Assembly (NCBI GenBank): GCA_027004335.1
Contig: JALTID010000134.1
Location: forward strand, 1 to 9,730
From: a bacterium
GTDB taxonomy: Bacteria > JALSQH01
Reading direction: 5' to 3'
DNA: 9,730 nucleotides
In this document: piece by piece, positions 1 to 6,327 of the stretch
Layout: each line of letters begins with the position of its first letter
Position numbering within the stretch: position 1 is the first letter of the stretch
The notes under the pieces: model-generated
Seen by the model: the letters and a program-made list of their open reading frames with translations, nothing else
The model's database searches: none
What the model was told of the DNA's origin: nothing
Made by a program: the position numbers and the translations under genes

Positions 1-1
1 A

Positions 2-139
2 AACACTTTTGTTACAATTATGGGGCTTGAAGGAGCGGAAAAATACAGAGATTCTCTGTTTGCTGAGGTCATGGATGTGATTCCTCCTCGAAGCATTCTT
101 GCTGAAATGGTAAAATTTATTGTAAGGAGAGATTATTAG
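2..139 (+). CDS. ispA: Polyprenyl diphosphate synthase (IspA-like), C-terminal end only
   Basis: The window opens inside this gene; 45 codons and the TAG stop (137-139) are visible. The family condenses isopentenyl diphosphate with allylic diphosphates to make geranyl, farnesyl or longer prenyl diphosphates in the cytoplasm. The Asp-rich catalytic motifs lie upstream and are not seen. The call rests on the C-terminal pattern: a T-[FY]-x-x-x-x-G-L-E-x-A segment (TFVTIMGLEGA, residues 2-12 of the fragment) followed about 28 residues later by a terminal helix ending in FIVRRDY, close to the Y-x-V-x-R-[DE] ending common in this family. Context agrees: polyprenyl synthase genes very often sit directly before dxs, whose pathway supplies the substrate. 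The stop codon overlaps the dxs ribosome binding site, so the two are surely cotranscribed. Product chain length cannot be judged from this fragment. Confidence 0.72.
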   Translation, partial: NTFVTIMGLEGAEKYRDSLFAEVMDVIPPRSILAEMVKFIVRRDY

Positions 140-143
140 GAGG
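138..143 (+). promoter_or_regulatory. Ribosome binding site of dxs
   Basis: A perfect AGGAGG lies 5 nt before the ATG at 149 and shares its first two bases with the TAG stop of the upstream gene. This fixes the dxs start and suggests termination-reinitiation coupling between the two isoprenoid genes. Confidence 0.85.
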
Positions 144-148
144 CTCTC

Positions 149-2023
149 ATGTTGTTAGAGAAAATCAGTTCCCCGGAGGACCTGAGGAAACTAAATATTG
201 ATGAACTGAACACCCTTGCAGATGAAATAAGAAGATACATTATTCAGGTGGTATCCAGAACGGGCGGCCACCTTGCTCCCAGTCTTGGAGCTGTGGAACT
301 TACACTGGCATTGCATTATGTGTTTGATACTCCGAAAGATGTTATTGTATGGGATGTTGGACATCAGGCGTACGCACATAAGATTATTACAGGGAGAAAA
401 AATGATTTTAAAAAACTCAGACAATTTGGTGGAATAAGTGGTTTTCTTTCAAGGGACGAAAGTGAATATGATGTTTTCGGGGCAGGTCACAGTAGTACTT
501 CAATTTCAGCAGCGTTAGGAATAAGGGAAGCCCTTGATAAAAAGGGTGAAAAAGATACTAAGGTTATTGCAGTGATTGGTGATGGTGCACTAACTGCTGG
601 TGTTGCTTTTGAAGCTTTAAATAATGCTGGTGCTAAAGAAGATAAAGATATTATTGTCATTTTAAATGATAATGGAATGAGTATTTCTCCCAATGTTGGT
701 GCAATTGCATCTTTTTTAAGCAGGAAAATGACAGGGAAGTTAATGACTTCCCTGAGAAATGATGTAAAGAATTTTTTGAAAAAATTGGGTGTTCCCGGAG
801 CTATTGATCTTGTACGGAGAATAGAAGATTCAATGAAAAGCATAATCTCCCCCAGTTCTCTTTTTGAATCGTTTGGTTTTACATATCTTGGACCCATTAA
901 TGGTCATAAAATTGAAGAGCTAATTGAGGTTTTCAGGAATGCCAAAATACAGAAGAGACCCCTTCTTATCCATGTGTTAACAAAGAAAGGAAAAGGTTAT
1001 GCTCCTGCAGAGATGAATCCAGAGAAATTTCACGGTGTCGGGCCATTTGATGTGAGCAGCGGAGAATTTTCAAAAAGCAAGAAACCTCCTTCCTATACAT
1101 CAATATTTTCAAACACTTTGATAAAACTTGCCAAAAGTGATGAAGATATTGTGGCAATTACTGCTGCTATGCCTTCAGGAACAGGTCTGAATAAGTTTAA
1201 AGAGGTTTTCCCGGATAGGTTTTATGATGTTGGTATAGCTGAACAGCACGCCGTCCTCTTAGCTGCTGGTATGGCAATAAAAGGACTTAAACCTGTCGTG
1301 GCTATATATTCTACCTTCTTGCAGAGAGCTTTTGATCAGTTGATTCATGATATAGCTCTTCAGAATTTGTCTGTTATTTTTGCTCTGGACAGGGCTGGAA
1401 TAGTGGGAGAGGATGGTCCCACCCACCATGGTATTTTTGATCTCAGTTATCTCAGACTCATTCCAGGTTTTACCGTTGCTGTTCCTAAGGATGAAAACGA
1501 ACTTAAGGATCTGCTTTACTCTGCTTTTCAGTGGGGGAGTGGCCCCAAAGCTATCAGATATCCCAGAGGGGCGGGGGTGGGCGTTGAAGTGACGGAAGCC
1601 TTTAATTTAATTCCTGAGGGTCAGTGGGAGATTTTAAAGGAGGGGCACAGTGGAGTTATTTTTGCAACGGGTTATGGTGTATATCCTTCGCTAAGGGTTG
1701 CCGATAAACTTGCAGCAGAAGGAATTAATCTTGCAGTTGTTAATGCGAGATTTATTAAGCCTCTTGATGATAAGATATTGAAGAATTACCTCCACTTACC
1801 TGTTGTATTTGTTGTGGAAGAGAACAATATTGTAGGTGGGTTGGGTGGAGCGATTTCTGAGTATTACTGTGACGATAAGGGCCCTATTGTTTTCAGAATA
1901 GGCATAAAGGACATGTTCCCTCCTGTGGGTTCCCAGAGCGATGTGAGGAAATTTGTGGGGCTCGATGAGGAGGGGATCTATCTTCAGATAAAAAATCTCT
2001 ATTCAAGGACTTCTCTTTCGTGA
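149..2023 (+). CDS. dxs: 1-deoxy-D-xylulose-5-phosphate synthase
   Basis: Dxs condenses pyruvate and glyceraldehyde 3-phosphate, using thiamine diphosphate (TPP) and Mg2+, to give 1-deoxy-D-xylulose 5-phosphate, the entry step of the MEP isoprenoid pathway. At 624 aa it is full length for the family. Visible landmarks: GGHLAPSLG with His41 and DVGHQAYAHK with His72, the two N-terminal active-site histidines; the TPP/metal motif from GDGALTAG (144-151) to NDN (173-175); the transketolase-type catalytic Glu365 in DVGIAEQHA; and Arg415, Asp422 and His426 in the DRAG...EDGPTHHG stretch. These match the E. coli enzyme residues His49, His80, Glu370, Arg420, Asp427 and His431 (numbers from memory). 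The C-terminal transketolase domain runs from about residue 500. The start is fixed by an AGGAGG 5 nt upstream. The gene lies between a probable prenyl synthase and tlyA and overlaps tlyA by 4 nt, so it belongs to one operon. Nothing appears broken. Confidence 0.98.
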   Translation: MLLEKISSPEDLRKLNIDELNTLADEIRRYIIQVVSRTGGHLAPSLGAVELTLALHYVFDTPKDVIVWDVGHQAYAHKIITGRKNDFKKLRQFGGISGFLSRDESEYDVFGAGHSSTSISAALGIREALDKKGEKDTKVIAVIGDGALTAGVAFEALNNAGAKEDKDIIVILNDNGMSISPNVGAIASFLSRKMTGKLMTSLRNDVKNFLKKLGVPGAIDLVRRIEDSMKSIISPSSLFESFGFTYLGPINGHKIEELIEVFRNAKIQKRPLLIHVLTKKGKGYAPAEMNPEKFHGVGPFDVSSGEFSKSKKPPSYTSIFSNTLIKLAKSDEDIVAITAAMPSGTGLNKFKEVFPDRFYDVGIAEQHAVLLAAGMAIKGLKPVVAIYSTFLQRAFDQLIHDIALQNLSVIFALDRAGIVGEDGPTHHGIFDLSYLRLIPGFTVAVPKDENELKDLLYSAFQWGSGPKAIRYPRGAGVGVEVTEAFNLIPEGQWEILKEGHSGVIFATGYGVYPSLRVADKLAAEGINLAVVNARFIKPLDDKILKNYLHLPVVFVVEENNIVGGLGGAISEYYCDDKGPIVFRIGIKDMFPPVGSQSDVRKFVGLDEEGIYLQIKNLYSRTSLS

Positions 2024-2751
2024 TCAAGAAGAAAAGAGCGGATATACTCATAGTTGAAAAAGGTCTTGCTCCTTCTCGTGAGAAAGCCAGAGCATTAATA
2101 ATGGCAGGAGAGGTCTTTACTGACGACCAAAAGGTACTTAAACCTGGAGAATTTCTTCCCGTGGATGTGCAATTGCATATAAGAGAATCCATTCCATATG
2201 TGAGCAGAGGCGGTTTTAAGTTAGCTCATGCTCTTGATCATTTTAATGTATCTGTTAAAGGTAAAATTGCTCTTGACGCAGGGGCTTCCACAGGGGGATT
2301 TACCGATGTGTTGCTTCAAAGAGGGGCAAAACTGGTCTATGCAGTTGATGTTGGTAGGGGTCAACTTGCGTGGAAGCTCCAGAGTGATAGAAGGGTGGTT
2401 GTTAGGGACAGACTCAATATAAGATATATAAAAAGAGATGATCTTGATCCTCCTCCCGTAATTGCAACCCTTGACCTCTCTTTCATCTCTCTTACTCTTG
2501 TACTGGAACCTGTAAAGGAAGTTCTTGAGAGAGATAAAGAAATTATTGTCTTAATAAAACCTCAATTTGAAGTGGGGAAAGAAAGGGTGGGGAAAGGTGG
2601 AATTGTAAGGAATGGGGAATATAGGATTAAAGCAGTGGAAAAGGTGATAAAATTTGCTGAAGCTATTGGATTAAGGTCAGAAGGTTATGTGGAATCACCA
2701 ATTAGAGGACAGAAGGGAAATGTAGAATATCTATCATATTTTCACCTGTAA
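2020..2751 (+). CDS. tlyA: TlyA-family S4-domain rRNA (cytidine-2'-O)-methyltransferase
   Basis: TlyA proteins methylate ribose 2'-hydroxyls of cytidines at the ribosomal subunit interface (16S C1409 and/or 23S C1920 in mycobacteria), using S-adenosylmethionine. Some homologues are annotated as hemolysins. This 243-aa protein has an N-terminal S4 RNA-binding domain (about 5-60, with the SREKARALIMAGEV helix), a linker YVSRGGFKL (60-68), and an FtsJ/RrmJ-type methyltransferase domain. SAM motif I is DAGASTGGFTD (86-96), followed by Asp110. A K-D-K-E tetrad is visible as Lys67, Asp152, Lys180 and Glu236, each two below the M. tuberculosis numbering. It starts on GTG at 2020, overlapping the dxs TGA by 4 nt; AAGGA at 2005-2009 may be a weak ribosome binding site. 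It ends at GNVEYLSYFHL, without the roughly 25-residue tail of the mycobacterial protein. Whether it methylates one or both rRNAs cannot be told here. Confidence 0.93.
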   Translation: MIKKKRADILIVEKGLAPSREKARALIMAGEVFTDDQKVLKPGEFLPVDVQLHIRESIPYVSRGGFKLAHALDHFNVSVKGKIALDAGASTGGFTDVLLQRGAKLVYAVDVGRGQLAWKLQSDRRVVVRDRLNIRYIKRDDLDPPPVIATLDLSFISLTLVLEPVKEVLERDKEIIVLIKPQFEVGKERVGKGGIVRNGEYRIKAVEKVIKFAEAIGLRSEGYVESPIRGQKGNVEYLSYFHL

Positions 2752-4413
2752 TTAGTTTTCTTTATCAGGAACTGCAAGATCAAGAATTACCTTCACAACA
2801 GGGTTCTTGCCTGTTACATTTCTGAGAAATCTTCTAACGGAAATTCTTATTTCTTCCTCAATTAAGAGCAGGTGTTCCCTATCAATTTTTCCCATCCTCT
2901 GAAAAGTTGTTGCAGCACTTTTATAGATATCTTCATAATACTCTTCCATTATTTCATCTTCAATTATACCCATGCTGAAAATTTTTGGTCCGTATAAGAA
3001 TTCCTTTGAGGTTGTGATTATGCCAAAAATAACAAGAATCCCCTCTCTTGCCACAAATTTTCTTTTCTTCATTAAATCGCTTTGGATCTCTCCCAGGTAT
3101 ATTCCATCCAGGTACATTACCTCTACAGGATATTCAAATTTTTCTACTGCACTACTACTTATGGTGACTCCCTCTCCATTCTGGAGAATAAAGGCCTTTT
3201 TGCTTCCCTCCTTCATTGCCAGTCTCCTATGTTTTTCAAGATGTCTATATTCCCCGTGTATGGGAATAAAAATTTCTGGTTTTGTAAGGTTGATCATTTC
3301 TCGTAGTTCTTCCTGATACCCATGGCCTGATGCATGGACATTGTGGAGTTTCTCATAATATACTTCTTTTGCGCCTAATTTGAAGAGGTTATTTATATAG
3401 GAATAAATAGCTTTTTCCTGTCCGGGTATGAATTTTGCAGAGATGATAATTATATCATGGTTCTTGATTTTTATTTTTTTATCCTCGTTTCTTGAGATCC
3501 TGTAGAGTGTGGAGAAGGGCTCTCCCTGGCTTCCTGTAACAATTATTGTTAATTGAGAGTCTGGAATCCCCTTAATATCGCTTACGAAAATACTTTTTTC
3601 TTCCTCAGTTATGATTCCGTGTTCCTCGGCAATTTCCAGTGATTCTTTAATGCTTCTTCCACTTACAAAAACTTTTCTGTCTAACTGCTTTGAGATTTCT
3701 ATTACTTCTTTTATCCGGGTAATATGGGAAGAAAATGTTGTAAATATTACTCTTCCTGGTGCTGATGAAAATAGGGAGTAAAGATACTTTTTTACTTCAT
3801 ATTCGGGAAGGGAATGCCCCGGCATTTCACTATTCGTGCTATCGGATAAAAGAACTTTAACACCTTTATTACTATAGTAAACGAAACGATCTCTACAGAA
3901 TTTTTCTCCGTAAAGAGGTTTCGGATCAATTTTGAAATCGCCGGTATGGATTATTACGCCATCTCTGGAATCCAGTGCTATGGCAAAACTTTCAATCATG
4001 CTGTGGGTGACAGGGATAAATTCAATTTTCACATCCTCAAGAGGTATAACTCTATTTTCTGGTAATGGTTGCCACAGCGGTTTTGCGTTTGTGTCACTTT
4101 CTGAGAATCTTTTTCGCGCCATGGCAAGTGTAATTGGGCCGCCGTAAATTGGGATATCTCTTGAAAGGAGTGAAAAAAGATAGGGCAGAGAACCTATATG
4201 ATCATCATGACCATGGGTGAGAAGGACTGCACTTATCCGTTCTTCATTTTCTAAAAGGTATCTGAAGTCTGGCATCAGAATGTCAACACCGTGATGGTAA
4301 CATGACGGGAAACCTATCCCGGCATCAATTAAGAAAATATTATCATCAATCTCCACCACGGTGCTGTTCATACCTATTTCACCGCATCCTCCCAGAGGAA
4401 GGATTTTTATCAT
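2752..4413 (-). CDS. rnj: Ribonuclease J (metallo-beta-lactamase / beta-CASP nuclease)
   Basis: RNase J is a cytoplasmic 5'-to-3' exoribonuclease and endoribonuclease active in mRNA decay and rRNA maturation. The 553-aa length is normal for the family. In order: the N-terminal signature LGGCGEIGMN (7-16); the zinc-binding motif HGHDDH (67-72); His137 in VTHS; Asp159 in HTGDF; a beta-CASP domain from about 200 to 350, with TGSQGEP (293-299); the family motif HASGHGYQEEL (360-370); and His386 in IPIHGEYRH. A C-terminal domain of about 100 residues completes it. All expected metal ligands seem intact. The start is well placed: the signature begins a few residues after Met1, and a GAGGAG site (bases 4425-4430, minus strand) lies 11 nt upstream. 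It is the only minus-strand gene here. Its TAA directly abuts the tlyA stop, and its promoter must share a 67-bp gap with divergent hemW. There is no paralogue in view to decide between J1 and J2. Confidence 0.96.
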   Translation of the reverse strand: MIKILPLGGCGEIGMNSTVVEIDDNIFLIDAGIGFPSCYHHGVDILMPDFRYLLENEERISAVLLTHGHDDHIGSLPYLFSLLSRDIPIYGGPITLAMARKRFSESDTNAKPLWQPLPENRVIPLEDVKIEFIPVTHSMIESFAIALDSRDGVIIHTGDFKIDPKPLYGEKFCRDRFVYYSNKGVKVLLSDSTNSEMPGHSLPEYEVKKYLYSLFSSAPGRVIFTTFSSHITRIKEVIEISKQLDRKVFVSGRSIKESLEIAEEHGIITEEEKSIFVSDIKGIPDSQLTIIVTGSQGEPFSTLYRISRNEDKKIKIKNHDIIIISAKFIPGQEKAIYSYINNLFKLGAKEVYYEKLHNVHASGHGYQEELREMINLTKPEIFIPIHGEYRHLEKHRRLAMKEGSKKAFILQNGEGVTISSSAVEKFEYPVEVMYLDGIYLGEIQSDLMKKRKFVAREGILVIFGIITTSKEFLYGPKIFSMGIIEDEIMEEYYEDIYKSAATTFQRMGKIDREHLLLIEEEIRISVRRFLRNVTGKNPVVKVILDLAVPDKEN

Positions 4414-4480
4414 TTTTTCAAAAGCTCCTCTTTTTATAAAAAAGTTTTATCGTAGAATATTTTATGTGGAGGAGAGTTCC
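4414..4480. promoter_or_regulatory. Divergent promoter region between rnj and hemW
   Basis: Only 67 bp separate the start codons of two divergent genes, so both promoters must lie here or reach into the opposite coding sequence. An AT-rich perfect palindrome TTTTTATAAAAA (4431-4442) carries a TATAAA on each strand. On the plus strand, TATAAA (4435-4440) or TAGAAT (4453-4458) could be the -10 for hemW; no good TTGACA-like -35 is seen for either. On the minus strand, the TATAAA would start RNA almost at the rnj ribosome binding site, so a -10 further upstream is more likely for rnj. That a promoter is here follows from layout; the exact boxes are uncertain. Confidence 0.45.
4468..4474 (+). promoter_or_regulatory. 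Ribosome binding site deciding the hemW start
   Basis: GGAGGAG lies 6 nt before the ATG at 4481. The reading frame stays open upstream to an ATG at 4361, but that start has no such site and would lie inside the opposite-strand rnj coding sequence. The site therefore selects 4481. Confidence 0.85.
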
Positions 4481-5602
4481 ATGTCAAATCTAAGAATATA
4501 TGTGCATATCCCTTTCTGTGTTTCCAGGTGCCCCTACTGTGATTTTGTGTCTTTTGCAATCAGAGATGAAGAGCTTTATCAGAAGTATGTCGGAGCTGTT
4601 TGCAGGGAGGCGGAGATCAGAAAAGAGGAATTCAGAGGAATGAGAGTTATCTCAATCTATTTCGGGGGAGGCACTCCTTCAATTTTCCCGGCATACCTTC
4701 TTGAGAACTTGTTGGATTGTATTACTAAAAATTTTCCTCACATTCATCGTCATTCAGAGATAACCATTGAGGTAAATCCAGCCACCGTTGAAAGAGAAAA
4801 TTTTGCTGTTTATAAAAAAGCAGGGTTTAACCGCGTTTCTATCGGGGTGCAAAGTTTAGATGATGCTGTTTTAAGATTCTTAGGGCGGATACATTCAGCT
4901 AAAAACGCTTTAGATTCTCTTGAAGAAGCCGTAAAGTTTTTTGAAAATGTCAGCGCGGATCTCATATGGGGAGTTATGGATGATTCTGATAAGAGAATCT
5001 TAAGTGACCTCTCGGAATTTGTTAAAATGGGTGTTTCTCATCTCTCAACCTATCTTCTAACACTGGAGGAGGAAGTCCCACTCTACAAAAGATGGATAGG
5101 AGGTGAATTTAAATTACCCGAGGAAGAAGTGCTTGAGAAATGGTACTATCTCATTTCTGATTTCCTTGAATCAAAGGGTTTTATCCACTATGAAATTTCC
5201 AATTTTGCCAGAAAGGGTAAATTTTCTGTTCATAACTGGGGTTACTGGATAAGGGATCCATATCTGGGTCTGGGGGTGGCGGCTCATAGTTTTAATATTG
5301 AGAAAAACAGGAGATGTGAAAATTACAGAGAGTTAAGAAAATATTTTTCAGCAGTTAATGAGGGTAAATATCCATTTGAGATGTCAGAAAATTTAGATGA
5401 AAATGAAGCCATTTTTGAGAAGGTCTGGCTTTCTTTAAGAACGAATTCAGGGATATCTGAAGAACTTCTCTCTGAGATAGCAGGAAAGGAAAAAGTGAAA
5501 GAATTGATCTGGTCAGGGTTGCTTAAAAGGAGGGGAAAAAGGATAATCGTCCATCCCGGAAAATGGTTTCAGCAGGAGGCGATAATTAAGGCACTTACAT
5601 AA
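4481..5602 (+). CDS. hemW: HemW-type radical SAM protein (heme chaperone, HemN-like)
   Basis: This is a cytoplasmic radical SAM protein of the HemN/HemW group. HemW binds heme and is thought to deliver it to target proteins; it is often misannotated as oxygen-independent coproporphyrinogen III oxidase. The 373 aa match HemW (about 378 in E. coli), shorter than true HemN. Seen: YVHIPFC...CPYCDF with cluster cysteines 13, 17 and 20 followed by Asp-Phe, the HemW pattern, rather than the C-x-C of HemN; the SAM-binding GGGTPS (62-67); GVQSLDD (122-128); YEISNFA (237-243); and the HemW hallmark HNWGYW (251-256). A HemN C-terminal (HemW) domain fills about 300-370. One oddity: where relatives usually read DLI-aromatic-GLPGQT, this protein has DLIWGVMDDSD (160-170). 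The start at 4481 is set by the ribosome binding site and by HemW N-terminus length. It is divergent from rnj, and no heme genes are nearby. Confidence 0.93.
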   Translation: MSNLRIYVHIPFCVSRCPYCDFVSFAIRDEELYQKYVGAVCREAEIRKEEFRGMRVISIYFGGGTPSIFPAYLLENLLDCITKNFPHIHRHSEITIEVNPATVERENFAVYKKAGFNRVSIGVQSLDDAVLRFLGRIHSAKNALDSLEEAVKFFENVSADLIWGVMDDSDKRILSDLSEFVKMGVSHLSTYLLTLEEEVPLYKRWIGGEFKLPEEEVLEKWYYLISDFLESKGFIHYEISNFARKGKFSVHNWGYWIRDPYLGLGVAAHSFNIEKNRRCENYRELRKYFSAVNEGKYPFEMSENLDENEAIFEKVWLSLRTNSGISEELLSEIAGKEKVKELIWSGLLKRRGKRIIVHPGKWFQQEAIIKALT

Positions 5603-5646
5603 TATATTCGTAATCTTCCTGTTTGTTTTGTATTTGTGAGAAAAGT

Positions 5647-5655
5647 TGATATAAT
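5647..5655 (+). promoter_or_regulatory. Extended -10 promoter of the small outer-membrane protein gene
   Basis: TGATATAAT is a perfect extended -10 element: TG, one base, then the consensus TATAAT at 5650-5655. A weak -35-like TTGTAT sits at 5628-5633 with a 16-bp spacer, which suits extended -10 promoters that need little -35 contact. Transcription would start near 5662, giving a leader of only about 20 nt that begins just before the ribosome binding site. It is the best sigma-70-type promoter in the window. Confidence 0.7.
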
Positions 5656-5671
5656 ATGAGAAAATCGTAAT

Positions 5672-5677
5672 GGAGGG
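5672..5677 (+). promoter_or_regulatory. Ribosome binding site of the outer-membrane protein gene
   Basis: GGAGGG lies 5 nt before the ATG at 5683, directly ahead of codons for a signal peptide beginning Met-Lys-Lys. It confirms the start. Confidence 0.75.
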
Positions 5678-5682
5678 AAAAA

Positions 5683-6237
5683 ATGAAAAAGTACCTTTTC
5701 CTGGTTGTTGCTTTATTACCCTTTGCGTTTTCTCCTTCTCCTCTGTCAGCTTTTAATTTTGATCTCGCCCTTAGGTTGGGAGTAATGAAAGTGCAACATC
5801 CTGATTATACTGAAACAAAGTGGGGCTTCGGAGCAGATGGTGCTGTATCTATGGGGATCACACATCTCGTAGGGGCTGAGTTAAGGACCGGCTATTGGGA
5901 TGTTAAGGTAAAGAATCCCGAAATAAATATTTCCAGTGGGAAAATCTCATTACATTTTCTCAAGTTATATCCAACTGTTGCTTCAATAAAGATTCATCCT
6001 TTATATTTTATTCCTATAATCGATCCATATGTAATCCTGGGGCTCGGCATGTGGAAAATAAAGGAAGAAAATAAATCTTCCTACAATGGCTTTGGAGGAG
6101 ATGGAGGAGTAGGGGTATCTGTAAAGGGTGGATGCTTTGGATTTGATATAAGATTTTTGATGGAAAGACCTGATTTTAAGAGTTCTTTCACAGATTATAA
6201 GATCACTCTTGCACCGGTGCTTTATTTGGGTTTTTAA
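5683..6237 (+). CDS. Secreted small outer-membrane beta-barrel protein, function unknown
   Basis: I do not recognise a specific family. The 184-aa product has a classical signal peptide: Met-Lys-Lys, a hydrophobic core at about 4-16, and a likely signal peptidase I cut after LSA (residue 23). The mature part of about 161 residues shows short alternating polar/hydrophobic stretches rich in Gly and aromatics (LALRLGV, VGAELRTGYWDVKV, YVILGLGMWKI, FGFDIRFLM), with a glycine-rich turn (NGFGGDGGVG). It ends KITLAPVLYLGF with a C-terminal Phe, the usual signal for outer-membrane barrel insertion. Size suggests an eight-stranded barrel of the OmpX/OmpW/OmpA-N kind (inference). One Cys (in KGGCFGF) lies in the mature part, so no disulfide can form within the chain. 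It has its own extended -10 promoter and stands 80 bp after hemW and 90 bp before an M16 peptidase lipoprotein. Confidence 0.8.
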   Translation: MKKYLFLVVALLPFAFSPSPLSAFNFDLALRLGVMKVQHPDYTETKWGFGADGAVSMGITHLVGAELRTGYWDVKVKNPEINISSGKISLHFLKLYPTVASIKIHPLYFIPIIDPYVILGLGMWKIKEENKSSYNGFGGDGGVGVSVKGGCFGFDIRFLMERPDFKSSFTDYKITLAPVLYLGF

Positions 6238-6327
6238 CTAATAATCTCAGAAGAGAGCCGACCATTTAAAGTTGTGGTGTTTTAGTTTTCTTGAAGTAGA
6301 TGTTATAGGGTAAAAAGAGGTGTTAGG

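Noticed and set aside
487-897. Minus-strand open frame of 136 codons inside dxs
   Set aside because: It lies wholly opposite a clear dxs catalytic region, has no recognisable protein features and reads as an antisense shadow.
2730-2775. Possible bidirectional terminator between tlyA and rnj
   Set aside because: Inspection of both strands found only short AT-rich inverted matches and no GC-rich stem with a T-run.
2972-3316. Plus-strand open frame of 114 codons inside rnj
   Set aside because: It is antisense to conserved RNase J sequence, including the HASGH and IPIHGEYRH motifs, and has no family features or ribosome binding site of note.
4361-4480. A 40-codon N-terminal extension of hemW from an ATG at 4361
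   Set aside because: It overlaps the rnj coding start on the other strand, lacks a ribosome binding site and is not seen in HemW proteins, whose N-terminus matches the ATG at 4481 with GGAGGAG just upstream.
4481-5602. Assignment as HemN coproporphyrinogen III oxidase
   Set aside because: The cluster motif continues with Asp-Phe instead of the extra Cys of HemN, the protein is too short, and HNWGYW is characteristic of HemW.
6238-6327. Promoter or terminator in the gap before the M16 gene
   Set aside because: TTGAAG (6291-6296) and TATAGG (6304-6309) are promoter-like, but only 7 bp apart; no properly spaced pair and no hairpin was seen.
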